Of a stretch of 64,000 nucleotides of DNA, positions 36,279 to 50,300 are shown one piece after another. The stretch is taken from the NCBI GenBank assembly GCA_024734555.1, contig JANPWX010000106.1:2659683-2723682 (forward strand), read 5' to 3'. Below the pieces are notes generated by a model. It ran no database searches. It saw only the letters and a program-made list of their open reading frames with translations, and was not told where the DNA came from. This stretch comes from Trochalopteron elliotii (taxonomy: Eukaryota; Chordata; Aves; Passeriformes; Leiothrichidae). The position numbers and the translations under genes were made by a program. How positions within the stretch are numbered: the first letter of the stretch is position 1; every line of letters starts with the position of its first letter.

Positions 36279-39200
36279 GTAAGATTGCTCCAGTTTTATG
36301 TTTAGAGACTTAACTTATAATGTCATGGTGTTAAAAAAAAAAAAAGAAAATGTGGAGAATCTACAATTTTGAGAAGTGTCCAGGGAGCACATGATTGCAC
36401 TATTGTTCTGCTGGTCAGGGCTTATGCAAAAGGACCATTTCCCAAACTAAAGCATGACAGGGGCCTCTCTCTTTGTACAGACAAATTTTCTTAATTTTAC
36501 TGGCCACATGTTTTAAATTCACATTTTTTTAAACCAACAATCCCAGACAGCTCCTTGTTGTCCAGCTCTTGATTTTCATTTGGGACATGTTTTTGAGACA
36601 GAAACCTCTAATGAGTGTTTTTCTAACATTTGCCTTTCATCAGCAAGAGTATTTGACTTTCTTTTCTTGTTTTCTTCTCCTATTTTTTTAATTCTTAATT
36701 TATTACTTTTTACACAAAAGGGATAACCAACTTTGTGACAAAACTATTATTTAATAACCACCACAGAATATGAACTGAATTTCTGCTTCAATGCATGAGG
36801 TTTTTATTAAACAATGATAGTCTTGTCCATTTCAACCATATCCTGGGCCTGTTTTTATGTCTCACAAAGCCCAAACAGCTTGGAAGGAAAACCAGCATGG
36901 AATATTTTTACCCTGTCTGACCTAAATTTATGTATGTTTTAGTTCTTCCAAGAGAAAGAGAAGTGGAATAACTACTCCCTCTTCTCAGTTTCTTTTCAGC
37001 ACTCATATTTTAAATGTGTTCTCAGCTGCCTGCATGAGTCATGGAGAGCTGGAAACAAGAACCCCCCACAATATTGTAATAACTGCTTCCTCAGGAGGCA
37101 GCCTCTTTTTGTTTTGGGGGATACCACTAAAAAGCCACAAAAAAATCCCCTGAAAGCTTCCTTGTGCCTGAAACCTCCATGGGAACTAACAGAGGAAGTG
37201 ACAATATCTTAGCTGCAAAAAGAGATTATTTGTGAGTGTAATAATAACAAAGATATCTGAAGATTTCCATACAACTGTCTTGAAATTCATGTAATTGTTC
37301 TCCAGCATTTGCAGAGCTTTCAGACTGCTGTTGACTTTGTGGATTGTTTTGTGTAATGATAGTATTGAATTTCACTGGTCTAGGCATAATTTGGATTTGA
37401 TCCTGTGATGTTCCAAGAAACTCTGAAATCCACAGGCTTTTATAAGACCTGGGAAGGGTGTTCAGTGCTTGCCAGGCTGATCCACACTATTCCAAGACAA
37501 AAAGTTCATCCAATCCCTGTCCCTTCCTGTGCAGTGCAAGTCACATCCAGACTAAATCTGCTTGAAGCTGCCTATGAAATATTTAGAAGCAATGGGGGGA
37601 GCTCATGGCAAAAAACCATCCTTCATTTTGCAATGTCATAACTTATTGAGAACAAGCCAGAGCCTTCTTCCTTTGGTTCATGTCTGGACTGAGCAGGGCA
37701 CAGCAAACCTGGTCAAGGATCTTGTGCAGTGAAAGGAAAAAGAAATAAAGGTCAATTTAATCATAAACCAGATTCACTGGGGGGGTCAAATGGATTCAAA
37801 GAGCAAACACACAACAGTAAAAAGGTGTTGTGAAACATTAGCAGAGGCTCTTGGTATCAAATGTGCCCATGAGCTCTACAGCATTTATAGGCCTGTGTGG
37901 TTATGCCTTAGTCCCTGCCTCAGTCCTCTTGCTGGAGCTTATCTGCCCCTAACACTGAGATTCAGTCCTAAATTCCTGCCCATGAGGTCAGACAAGGAGT
38001 TGGTCACACTGAAATCACATCTCCCTATCTGAGACTCTTCCCTCTCCCACTGGGTTTCCCTTCCCCTTCTCTGCAGCTATTCTGCTTTCACAGGGCTGCC
38101 TTTGCTGTCATTTCACCTCTGTACAGGTCTGACTGCTCACCCTGCAGCCTCCCCTCCCTGCTCTGTGCAGTTTGCTGAGCCTCTGCACAGGAACAGCCTG
38201 ATTTTAATCACAACTATGCAGGAAAAACCTTTCGTCTCTGAGAAAGCTTTTAGACATTACAAGTATTCAGGGTTCATTTACAACATTGGGTAATGAAGCA
38301 GAGCTAAAAATACCATATGTTCCTTTGACATTGCCCATTCATTGCTATAAATGACTGGAATTTTGGTGGCTGCAGAACAAAACATGTTTTATGTTTTTTG
38401 CTTTTAAGTGAAGCTGTGTATAAAGCTTTTTGCCACTTGGTGGAATATCCCAGTGTTTTACATAAGAGGATAACAAAGTTTATTTGGAAAAGGCGGTGAA
38501 GCCTGCAGCTTGTTTTCCTCTCTGTTTTCTTTAATGAATGAGGAGAGATCTTGGAATGTGTGATCACAGGAGTGGAACTGGCTAAATTTTCTCAGTGATG
38601 AGAAAATACAGTGAGGGATTTATTGAGTCTGCCCCCCAGAACATCACCTCTGATTGGCAATTCAGTGAACTGGATAAGCAGAAGTCTTTTCAATCGGCTT
38701 CAAGCCTCCTCTGCAATCTGTGTAAATCTATTTCAACAACAGAATGAGATTATTATCAAAGCATGAGTGAGAACTGACACATAGGGCCAGATTGTTTGAA
38801 GATGTTTATTTTAAGTCATTTCACATAATCTTATTCACTATATTTGTTTTTTGAACTCAGAGAAAGAGAATTTTTTTTCCCTAGTAATTAAAACTCTGAA
38901 GGCGGACACTCTTGCCTGCACAATAAAAGAACTTATAATATTTTAGAAAGTATTAAAAAAAAAACCTATAAAAACCCTCAACTAATTTCTTCCTTTCAAG
39001 TGCTGAAATGATCTAATGCTATTAATAGAAGATTCTTTCTCTGTGGAAAATTTATTCTTCTATTTAAAGCTACTGGGGGAAAGCTTGAAAGAACAAAAAA
39101 TTATGATTCTGCCATCTGGCTATCAGTATAGCCTTCAGATGATGAGTTCAGATAGTGGCTTTAGAATGCACAGATTTATTTGGAAAGAAGGCAAGATGAT

Positions 39201-42200
39201 AGACAAGGCATCATTTCTCCACACAGCTACACCCCTTGGCTACACCCCTTCTAAAATCCCACCCTTAGTGCTGGGGGAAGCAAACTGGGGGATCCCACAC
39301 TGACAGCCCTGAAAACCACAGGTTTTCTTTCATGCCCAAAAGCAGGCAGAGCTAATGCAGCAGCAGAACCTCCCCAGGTGCTGCTCAGCCAAGCCTGAGC
39401 CTAACCCAGCTGCCCCAAGATTAGCAGAGCAGGTGTTGCTGTGTCCCCATGATCTCCCTGCAGAGGGATGAAATTGATACCAGAGCTGGGATGACATTTC
39501 ACGTGGGCAGAGGATGAGAATTCCTGTCACAGTAAATCAGCAAACAGAACACCTCCCCAGGAGTTTAAAGGGACATTTTATACTGACTAGCTCATATCCT
39601 GCTTCCAGGCACCTGATCCATTAGGCTTTACTTCCTTGACATGTGCTGGCACTTGGTAATTTTCTTCACATGCTGACCCTGCACCCAGGTGCCACTCCAG
39701 GGTTATGGGAGTTATGTGTCTTGTGCATTCCTGGTGGGATCATGCAGAGATCATATTCACAAAAACATAGGGGTGTGTTGCCCAAAACATGTGATTCTCA
39801 ATAAACACAGTGAAACCTGAATAGAAGGCTTAAAGCTGAAAATCAAGCACTTCTTTGGATTTTGTTTTTGGCTTAATAAGGAAATGGAGGCAAAGTAAAG
39901 TGAACACTGTGCTAGAGATCTCTGAGTAACCCGAACCCAATTCTATCTCTACAGCATCTGTGAGCTCTAAAATGGAGAGTTAAGCAGCATTCCCCATTAG
40001 CAGGGTGTTGGATGGGAGGAATTATGTATTTCCATGATATATGCATGGCATGGAATTAGATACAGCAGCTCAGACCCCCAAACACAACTTTTCTTCCACA
40101 AGAAGATGTATCTTTTTTCCCTTAGAAGATACAGACATGCCAAGCAGGTCTTGGTTTACAGACTCTTGGTCTGGTATGCAATAAATTGAGTTTTAGGGCA
40201 TTCACTAACAGATAAAAATGACCACAATCCCACTGGTACAAAGTGTAGATCCAGTAGAAATTCATTCTGCCCTCTCAGATTGTTTAAAATACATTGATTA
40301 GTGTACACTGTTCCTGCAAGCTTTTTCCTGGATCAGGTATCATTTTTCTGCACCACTTGTACTTTGTGTCATATCAAGAATTGTCTGTCATCCCCCAGTT
40401 GGCATCAATCTGGCATAAAAGCCCAGAGCTGGCATGAAGTGTATCACAGCTCTGGCTGATTTGACAGAAATATGGTCATTTGCCCATGCCTGCTCTGCAG
40501 GAAACCTGTCCTGCTGTTAAAATCCCTCACGCCCAGATCTGGTTTCAACATCAGCCTCTCGTACTACAGCAGAGCCTGGTGGTGCCACAAGGTGATGGGA
40601 AACTGATGGAACATCCCTGCCTGTGCCCCAACCCTGACCTTGGGGTGGCAAAAACGAGACATCCTCCAATGTCTCCAGCCCCTGTGCACTTCACTGTGGT
40701 CAGTGACCTCAGCTCTCAGCAGCAGCTCCTGTGGCAACTCTCCTGCCACAAGAACAGCGAGGAGAGGATTTTCACAGGGCGTGAGCCTGTGCTGTGCAGC
40801 TGCAGCCAGCAAGAACAGCTCTGTTTCCAGAGCAAAACAGACATCCTTCTCTCATGTTTGCTCTTCTTGGCTTTGGGCTTTTGGCTTATGCACCACAAAT
40901 TCAGTAGCTGTTCTGTAGTCTGTAGCTATATATTATATCTATACCATATATAGGTATGCACGCAGCAGAACACATTATATTACGTAATTACATTTTCAAA
41001 ATCTAAAAAAACAACATCAACGAGTCTGCTGATAATATGGACTTGATTACAAAACAGCTGCTTCTCGTGGAGGTCAGAGTGAGAGAGGGTTTGGGAGCTT
41101 GATTTTAGGGTGGCACAGTCAGCACCAGAGATCTTGTAAAGCCAACCCAGCTCCCCAGCAGAGCCCAGTGCTCAGCCTGCCTCGCTGAGCCAGGCTGTTC
41201 CTAACCCCTCCTCAATAATGCATCTCATTCATCTAAGCAGCATGCATGATGACTTTCAGATAAAACAAGATAAGGCATGAGTTAGAAGTTAGATTTTGGC
41301 ATCTATTACAGCACTGTCTTGCACGTTCATTTTTATAATGCTCGAGTGCCTAAATGCACAGTGAAAGGGTTGTAAACAAGAGTTAACTGCAGCTCCTATT
41401 AAAGGGTTCTTTGGGTCTCCTCATCTCTCCTGGTTATTCTTTCCTCTGATTCTTTTGTTTTCTCCTTTTTTTCTGTTTCCCACCCCAGAGCTGGCAGCAG
41501 GGCAAGGGGAGAAGGACAGTGCTACTTTGTATTTAGGCAATATTGAAAGTGAAAAGCTTTGACATCTCCCAAGCCAAAGCTGGCAAAGCCAGCTGAAAAA
41601 AACCAAACCATCGTGCTCCAAATTGCAAACTTTTCTTATTTCTTGAAAGCATTCCAGGGTGGCTTCAGGATACACTGAGCCAGCCTAAAGGCAGGTTTAA
41701 CTTATGTTTTGACCATTTAAGAAGGAAAACAACTCTCATCTTCCATGATGCTCTTTGGCAGTCAGTAAATATATTTTACCATGGTAACTGTAAAGCCACT
41801 TGAGGCTTGAAGACACAAATTCTTAATTAAAGTGGTCCTTGACATCTTGTTCTACTAACTAACCTGGGCAGTCCACAGTCATTAAGAATAAAAAGCCCAC
41901 ATGAAATAGCTTAGTATCATGTATTAGTGTCATGTTTTCCAGTTGTTACTTCAACATAACAGCTGAGTCTTACATAATCCTGTTTTGTAATTATATACCC
42001 AAGTGCTTTACAGAGGAAGAAAGATAAAATGTGTAGAGGGACCTGAGTCAGGTTGATCCAGTGCTGGAAAAAGAAACTTCACCTCTGAATGTTGTTCCAG
42101 AACTCTGCCTTTTAGCTTCTTCAGCTAAATCCTTTAGCCCAGCAAATTCTGTCTGGTTGCAGGCTGAGGAAGATCCCCAGAGCTGCCCTGTGATATGATA

Positions 42201-45200
42201 CCTTATCTTGTTCTGAACATGGTAGAGTCTGAGGGTGCACAAGTGGATAATGTAACTGTTTTGTTTGTTTTCTTTACCAAACCTGAATGCTGTGCAGAAT
42301 GACTGCACTGACTGCCACAGAAAAATACTTTCAATGACTGTAGTGTGCAGCTGTACACAAAGTATGTGCATATTTAGACTTAATTTGAGATATAGCTGCC
42401 ACAGCTGGAGGTATGAATCACATAATGGCAGCAGGTTTGGGCTGTTCTGATGTGGAACCACTCAGCTCCCCATGCAGAGCCAGGGATTGCCAATCCAAAC
42501 CTCCCTGCAGGCTCAGTTCATCATCCCCTCCTTGACACTGTGCCCTTGCCTTCCCTGCAGACAGAAGGAAAACTTCTCAGGGCTCACAGTTTCCACAACC
42601 AGACCTTGCTGCACAAGCAGAAGTTCTTGCCATAGTTCTTCTCAAAATAGATTAATCTTTGTAGAAAATGAGAGCAGAGGCTAATGAGGGTTGAGGCACA
42701 GATGGGATGGCACCAGCAGCTACTTCCTACAAACATGGCAAAGTAATACTTTCTAGCACGACATTTAATAAACCAACCCTAGCAGGATGCACAGCTCCAG
42801 GGGAATCTAGTTTGAAGTCAAATCTGATGCTGACTGGCTTTCCTCAGTGAAATGCATGACACCTGGTCTCCTTATCTCACCTTGTCAATTTAATCACATT
42901 TTTAATGAGCAGAAATATAAAAAGTAAACGGTTCCTTTCTCTTCTTACAATAGCAATTTTCTTTCTATGCCACTAACTTTGAATAACCAGAGTTCATTTT
43001 TAGACCCCTGATCAATATTTCATTTGAAGGATTTCACAAGCATCTTTGAAATGCTATTTTGAATCTTCAGCATTTCAATATTCAATGCAAATTTCCTGGG
43101 ATTTCCCCCACTTAAACTGGGCTCTGTCTTTCAGAGTGGGGGAAGAGCAGTTTCATGGTTTGCTTATGAATCCAGCTCCATTCCCAACTGAGAGAGAGGT
43201 GAGAACCCTGTAGACCAGGATACAGATGAACTGTGGGTGATTTCTGTATTAGCCCCCTATCTGTAGATGGTCCATAAAAATCTGAATGTTATTTAGGGGT
43301 GTGTCAATTTCTGTTATGAATTCTGAATAAGGAATCATGAACTGCTCCCAGAAAAAAAGTAGCCCAGTGGGATAAGCATCAAAGAGAGTTTCAGCAATTA
43401 TGGAATGACAGATATATTTGTGTCTTGATACATGTGCAAATAACAGTAACTGGCATTGATAACAGCATTTGGGAAGTTGTGCAGTTTTACACTCAGAAGA
43501 AAATAATCCGACGTGTCATTTGGCAAAAATTGCCTCCTCTGGATTTGCAGATCAATGCAGTTCTGTCCCATTTTAATTGGGTTCCACTGTGCTAATTTCT
43601 CTGGATTATTGCATTTATCACCTTCCAGATGATTGTTAAATCCTATATTGAAAATGAATTATCACCTATCTTTCATCTTCCAGAAAGGAAAAAATAAAAA
43701 AACTGGGGAAAGTTCTCATTATCTGCAGTAAAGGGAGATGTGAGAGGATCCTGCTGCTTTTCTCTAATTTGGGCAGTGTTTTTAGCTGACTTCCAGTGGC
43801 AGTGCAGGTGTAACACACCAGAGAAAGTCTCCATGGGGCTCTGTGTCTGTGCCATAAAATAGGCCCAGTTTTATTTTTCTGGCACTGAGAACAAGGGAGA
43901 AGACTTTTTACTTGCAGACATGGGGAGAGAAACAGTCCTTTGGCTTTATTATCATTGCCAGGTGTGTGAATTACATCCCTCTGAAAATTGCAGAGATCCT
44001 CCCTCCCTTTTTTCTTTATTTTTACAGTGGAAGAGGGGCAAGAGAAAGGGATGGATCCCCTTGGCCATCTGGTTTTTGCACCAGTAGAGTGCATGTGGAT
44101 CAAATTTTCAAGGTTTATTCCCCAAGAGTGAGAATCAGAAATTTACATTCTGAAAGATTGATACTTGGATGTATTTGTCCATCTTCCCAAGTGCTGCTGA
44201 GGTGATGGTGCCTGATGATCATGCCTGGATAATCTCACAAGAGACTGAGATCTAATTTTGGCAAAAAAAATACAGTGCTGCAAAAATAACATTAGAGTCT
44301 GATAGCTGAGTTTTCTGTGAGTGACAGAGCTCATTTCTTCTTGAAAAGCATTAATAGATTTTGCAGATAGACAATAGAAATTAATTAAATTTTCTGGCCC
44401 ACGTGGTTATTCAGCAGAGCTTGGTAGAGTGAGTCATAAGGGCTCAGTAGCCCATGGTTTAATTTAAGTTACATGACTTCTAAGAAAATCTTGAGATTTT
44501 GGGGGAGGGAGATGAACTTTTTATAGAAAGAATTAAAGAACAAGGAAGGACCAGGGAATAAAGCTGAAGGAATTTGGTGCACAAAGCTGGAGAAGGTTGG
44601 CACAAGCAGCCTCAATGGAAGATGGGATGGAGAGACCCATCCTTCATGTGTAATAATCCTGACCTTTGCTTTAAAGGAATACTTGCTGGCCAAATTATAT
44701 AAAATAGATTAACCTGAAGCAGAAGGTTGAGAGAGGGCTGGATGAATTAAATATTACAAAAACTGTCAGATTAGTCACATGTGGCATTTTCCTCTTCAAC
44801 CACTGCACAAGAGGTGAAGTCAGGAATTTGCTGTACAATTAACAAATCACGGGATATTCAAACAAATCAATGCTTTCATCAGCTTCTACCATTTCATCAC
44901 ATTACTTCTTAAATTGATTTTATATTTTAGGCCTATATATTCCCTAAAATACATTTCTCTGCATATGTGGAGCATGAAAAATTAATCCATTAACAGGTAT
45001 TCTCTAACTAGGTCTCAAGAGCACTGTGAGCCTGAATTATGCTGCATTTTCCAGTATCTTTAATTTTGCATGTTCTAGATAAAAAACAGTTTCCTTTAAA
45101 AATCGTTGCTCTCTTCTCTGTAATGGTGACAGGAGGGGAAGAGAATATTGAAAAGTTCCTCATCAGCATAAATAAATTAAAGTCCCCACTTCAGAGAAGC

Positions 45201-48200
45201 CAAGAGGAATGAAGCTCCATTAAATGTTTTAAGAGGAAGCTGGAGGCAGAGATGACCAAAGTGAAGCTCCCCAGTCTAAATGTATTAGCAACTCTCTCCA
45301 CACTTGGATTTTTAAATGTCACATAATCTATTAAAACTGAAACGTCTTTGAAGGTAGCACAGTTAGAGGAGGGATTGTGGTACCATGTATTTAAATCACT
45401 TTTGCAGTTTTTAAACCTGTATTTGCAGGTTTAAATCCAGCTTTCTGTTAATAGGGCCAGTCTGGTATTTCTGTCTCTCCCCAAGCTCCTCCTCTCTTTG
45501 TCATCCCTTTCTTTGCTGCCTGATGGTGCCTCCTTTTGCAGGATTTCAAAGATTTGCAGAAATTTCACAGCAGGAATCCTGTCATCCAGCCAGGGAGACC
45601 TATGTACACTATTTATAAACTGATACAGCTCCACTTGCTGCACAACAGCAAATTCATGATTAATTAGATATTATTTTAGAGAGCTTCTCACACAGCCAGT
45701 GTTGTCAGCTCAGGATTCAACCCCAAGTTTTATGGTATTTATGCTTCAGTGTGGTTTTTTTCAGGCAGATATCGATAAATTGGACATTATTTACATTTCT
45801 TGTGTCTCACTTTTCATAAAGAATCCCTTGTGCATGGCTCAAGATATCCCAGACCTGGAAGATCTGTTGATTTTTTTCTTTGTACAGTCCTACCACTGAC
45901 TTGCCTGGTGGCCTTGAGCAACCTTTCCCTTCCCTCTGGGTTTCATTTATCCTCTTTGAGTAAAAAGGATACAAGGAATTTAATTTCCTTTGAAAGGTAT
46001 GATTACCACTTGCAATGTCCACTGAAGTCTTGGGATAATGGATGGATGTGTGTTTAATAGAGAGGACATTCCTGGCAGTTGCTTTGGCAGGAGGATCCTT
46101 CCCTGTGACAGCAGCACCATTTCAGTGCTGGGGAGGGGGAAAGGAGAAATATGCCCAGAGTTTCTAAGGTGATCCTGCTCCATTCATCCTGGCAAACTTT
46201 AATTTTTGAATACCCACCTTTTCTCTGCTGTATCTCCTTAATTTTCCACTGCCATTTGTTGTGTTTTATGACAGTTTTATCTTGAGTTATGAGCATATTT
46301 TTCATCTGGGTTTCAAACATAGTATGTTTTTATCAACTTGAAGTCATCTTGTAGGCATCTTGCTTTCTGGACTGTTTATTTTAGGGGTTTCTTTTTTCCT
46401 GATCACCTCATTTTTACATGGGCCCTTTCCTAGAAATGAAGCACCTGGATGTACTGGGCCTCCTATTGCCCTCAAAATAAAACTGTATTTTGGTCCTTAC
46501 TCCTTCAACCCTTTAGAACTGAGCCCTGAGCACCAGTTAAGATGAAATTCAGAATTTATTTCTTGTGGGTCCTGAAACTGCTGTTTGATCAAGCAGTTGT
46601 TTACTGTGTCCAAAATTATTTATCCCTCTTGTCTTGAAGAGAAAAGGATCCAGGCTGTAAGAGGGGAACCTTCTACCATTGATACTACCTTGCAATTTAC
46701 AGCTTTTCCTTCTAATCTTTTTTTTCACTGAAAATTGAAAATTCCAAAGTCCCATTTAAGTCTCTTTCATTCACTTGACTTTTTTTTTTTCACCAAGATG
46801 CTTTTGCAAATATTAACAACCTCTGTAAACAAGACCAAACCACACAGGGGAAACTCCTCCTTAACCTGGTCCCTGAAGAGCCATTTGGAACAAATGGCTT
46901 TGCATAATCCAGCTTTTTCTAATTAGCATCTCTGGCAATAAGCCACTTGGGTATATTTGATATGCTTTTATCTTAAGATTAAATTTCCATTTGCTGCTAG
47001 GTAGCTCTGACATCTTCATTCTTGTCTTAGATCTCTGTCATAACATGATTATTGTGTGATCACCATTCCCAGCAAAGCAGCCCCCGTTTGTAAATGGTTC
47101 GGGCTCATCCACAGGGATGGGCTCTACAGTCCTGCCAAAGAAGAATTTGGGGGAGTTTTTTGCAATTTACCTCTTAGAATTCAAAAAATATTGTTGCAAA
47201 AGCTGCAGGACAGGTTCAGAGTATTTTGGGAGCCCTATAACAATTCCAAGAAATAAGATGGAAAACCAACCAAGAAAATAATTGATAAATAAGAATGGTT
47301 TTTTTAAGAGATTGCAATTTAAATATTCTAAAGGAGGTTAGTCCAGATTTACAAGACAGACTATGGCACAGATTTAAATGAATTTTCCAAAGTTTTGAAG
47401 AACTGAATAAAGAACAGATCCTTTCCTTAATCCAGTTTTCTAACCACAAAACTTTTTCCTACCACAGACAACTAAGCACTTTCAAATATAATTTTTCAAG
47501 GGCAGGCTGACTATCAGTGCTATAAATCATTCCAGCTCTTATGAAATCAGTTGATCTATTACTGATTCTATCAACTGAGGATCTGCCACAGGACTCTCCA
47601 GTACAAAATAAGTTAAACAATATAAATCAAAGGAAAGTGCTTTCATAAACACCAGAAACATTAACAAAATTTTTAGTGCCATGAAAAAATCCATAACTTT
47701 AAAAAGACCTATGTTTAAATAATTTTTTTTCAATGCTTGGAAACAATGAGAAAGTTCTCTGGTCACAGTAGGAAATGTGTAAATCACATCAGTCATTCAG
47801 TTAATTTATTTTAAGAAGTTTTCACTATTAGGTTCCCTACAGCTGCTTTAGTAAGAGTCTTTACTCTAAAGTGCCAAAAAGGATGGCAAATATTCCACCA
47901 TGCAAAGTTACCTGTCCTAGACATCCCTTTCTGAGATTAGAAACAGAAAAATCAAACTGCAATGCAAAGGTAAAGTGACTACTATAAATCAAACAGGAAT
48001 CTAATTCTGTTCACCACACAAGCCTTTGGGATTTTCATCATTTCTGTGCTTAATCAGATTTCATTTGTTGGCCATTCATTAAGGAAAACATTCCTATTTC
48101 CCCAGGTAAGCAGATTTCTTCCTGCAAACAGCTTTGTACTCCACTCTCACTTTACCACACGAGTCTGTTGAGTGTTCAGGTCAAAACCACAGAACAGGAA

Positions 48201-50168
48201 AATACTAATGCAGAACTGGAAATCCTCTACTTGTTCTAATCTGAGGTTTGTCCATCTCAAACACCACCAGGAGAGTGAGGAAAAGGGCTCCAGTCACACA
48301 AGTCTGAAGATGTACTGGGCATTTTTTACTAAGACCATGCTGAAATAACTACCCTAATGCTACCCCATGAGGTCTAATATAAATCAGCTCCTTTTCAACC
48401 CATTAAAAACTACATAAATCACATTCTGTTAGCTCAGGGTTGCTTTATAATTGCAAAATAGTGCCAGATTTCCAGCAGAAACAAGGGCTTGCTGCTGGAC
48501 ATGTAAATCTTCGGGTAATTGAGAATCCACAACAGAATTTAGTCAGACATTATTCTCAAAGCATGTAAAGAGCTGCTTTATCTAATGGGTCTAGAAAATC
48601 ATAGGTGATTTTTCACCTCTCAAGTGAGGCAGTCAAAATTAGCATTTTCAAATCTCTCTCTGATGCTCTGCACACCCCTCAGATCTGTGAGGTGGAGACT
48701 CCAGCCCCACACTGCTCAGAGCTTTTGTGCAGCAGGTACTGTAGTGACAGGCACCACATAAAAGCTTCTGAATATATTAGTAACTTTTGCCCTTGCAGAT
48801 TACTGGAGAAAAATATTTGTGATGTGCACTTTAAGGCTGCATCACAATGCAAACACACAAGAAACCAAGTGAAGATTGCAGAGGCAACCATAATTCTGGC
48901 ACTTCCTAAGTTTTTAGTGCCTGCCTTTAAAATCTTTATAATGTGCTTTTAACATAGCAGCTTTCTGGTATATAACATGTGATTATCTGAAATTACATAT
49001 ACATTTTCACAGTATCTGGAGAACATTTTGTTTTGTGCTTTAGAAGGATCCCGAAAATAATCGTTATTTAACTAAAACATCTTTGGCTTTCTTTTCCCTT
49101 TGCTTTTGTGTGGAAGCCACAGAACAGCTTTTCACATATCAGATGAATAATGTGTAGGAAGAGTGAGAGAGGAAGGGAATTGATGGCTTCTTTTTAAGTA
49201 TGTGAATTTAATTTCACCAGGCACTTTATTTTAATCATAATGCAGATCCAAATTTATAGGGAAGGAAAAAGAATCTCCTGAATGCTCCTATATGTTGGTT
49301 CATATCCATTACTGAAAAAGTTCATATTCTATAAAAGAACACATTTCTTTTCTGATTTTTTCAACTGTTGTTTGAAAATGAATATACATCGATATCTAAA
49401 GTACTAGGTAGCATAAAAACATTCTGCCTCTTCAAACTACAGCAAAATGCAGTCAGAGGCTTGCTGGACAACTGTACAGATTACCTGACCAGATTTAGAG
49501 GTTTCACAGAGAGAAATTCTCTTGCACTGTTTGATTTTTTTAGCAAAACCTTTTCTCATCAGTGCTGAGAAGAAAGAAACAAGCTATCCAACACACTCCT
49601 AAACTCAGAAGTATTATGGCACTTGCAGTGAGAAAAATTCCTGGTTTCCTGCCCCCATTCCCTCCAGCTTCTCTGCAACATAACTGCAGACATAAATCCC
49701 TCTCCCTATTGGAAAAGTGTATTTATTGATCCTGAAATAAGCACGTGTAACAGTTATGCAATTGATCTGCCAGCACCATCCCCAGATCCCAGTTTGGGAG
49801 GAACACATTCCCGGTTATGAAATGGATCATTTTCAGAGCCCAAAGTATGAAAGAACAATCCTACTTGCTTAGGTAAAAGAGAGCCAATGGAATTTTTCCC
49901 TCTATTCCTAATGATCACAGAAATAAAACATTCCTGCATATTTTATCACAAGCAAAATATCCGAGAAGTCCCAATTCCTTCATGCTAAAAGCTCACAGCA
50001 TTCCCTCAATACACAACCTCAGAAATATATTTAAAACATCCGAAGCTTTAATGCCCACTTACCTCAGCTAAAACTCCCAGTAAACAGATGAATTTAAGAA
50101 AATAAGGTATCTGTAGTAGGAAGGAAGTATTTATCCACCTTTCTATTCATTTCTTTTATTCCCTTGCT
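36279..50168. other. Noncoding region, part 2
   Basis: This is about 14 kb of AT-rich sequence with no exon, RNA gene or repeat family I can name. The longest open frame is 40480-40953 on the plus strand (157 codons). Its translation is Cys/Ser/Gln-rich with a hydrophobic C-terminal part and no recognised motif, and there is no supporting gene structure. A short duplicated 13-mer (GGCTACACCCCTT-like) occurs at about 39226-39251. Confidence 0.6.
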
Positions 50169-50300
50169 ACTCACCTCCAAGAGCTGCTGCTGCTCGGAGC
50201 ACACAGAAGGCAGCAGCTCAATCCGAGGAAGGAAAAGGTTATTTCTTTTCACCCTCTGTTACTGCTCTCCCTTGAAACTCCTTCACTTTCTCTTTCAAGT
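50169..50300 (-). other. Candidate noncoding 5' exon with GTGAGT donor
   Basis: On the minus strand a Gln/Leu-like GC-richer stretch (GAGCAGCAGCAGCTCTTGGAG) ends at 50175, directly before a consensus GTGAGT donor (50174-50169). If joined to the exon at 26085, the frame has an in-frame TGA upstream and no in-frame ATG before the Met codon at 26080. It could therefore only serve as a 5' UTR exon giving the shorter protein. There is no CpG island and no TATA box that I can identify, and the 5' end is unknown. This is a weak candidate. Confidence 0.15.

Noticed and set aside
40480..40953. 157-codon plus-strand open frame with hydrophobic C-terminal part
   Set aside because: No homology was recognised. 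The frame ends in AT-rich low-complexity sequence and there is no supporting gene structure.
40940..40956. CArG-like CCATATATAGG, considered as an SRF site linked to actin signalling
   Set aside because: It has seven A/T bases between CC and GG rather than six, so it is not a canonical CArG box, and it sits in AT-rich sequence far from any promoter.
48085..48112. Plus-strand TTTCCCCAG/GTAAGC, a second recursive-splice-like site
   Set aside because: It is on the strand opposite to PHACTR3 with no plus-strand gene seen. I use it as a reminder that such motifs occur by chance.
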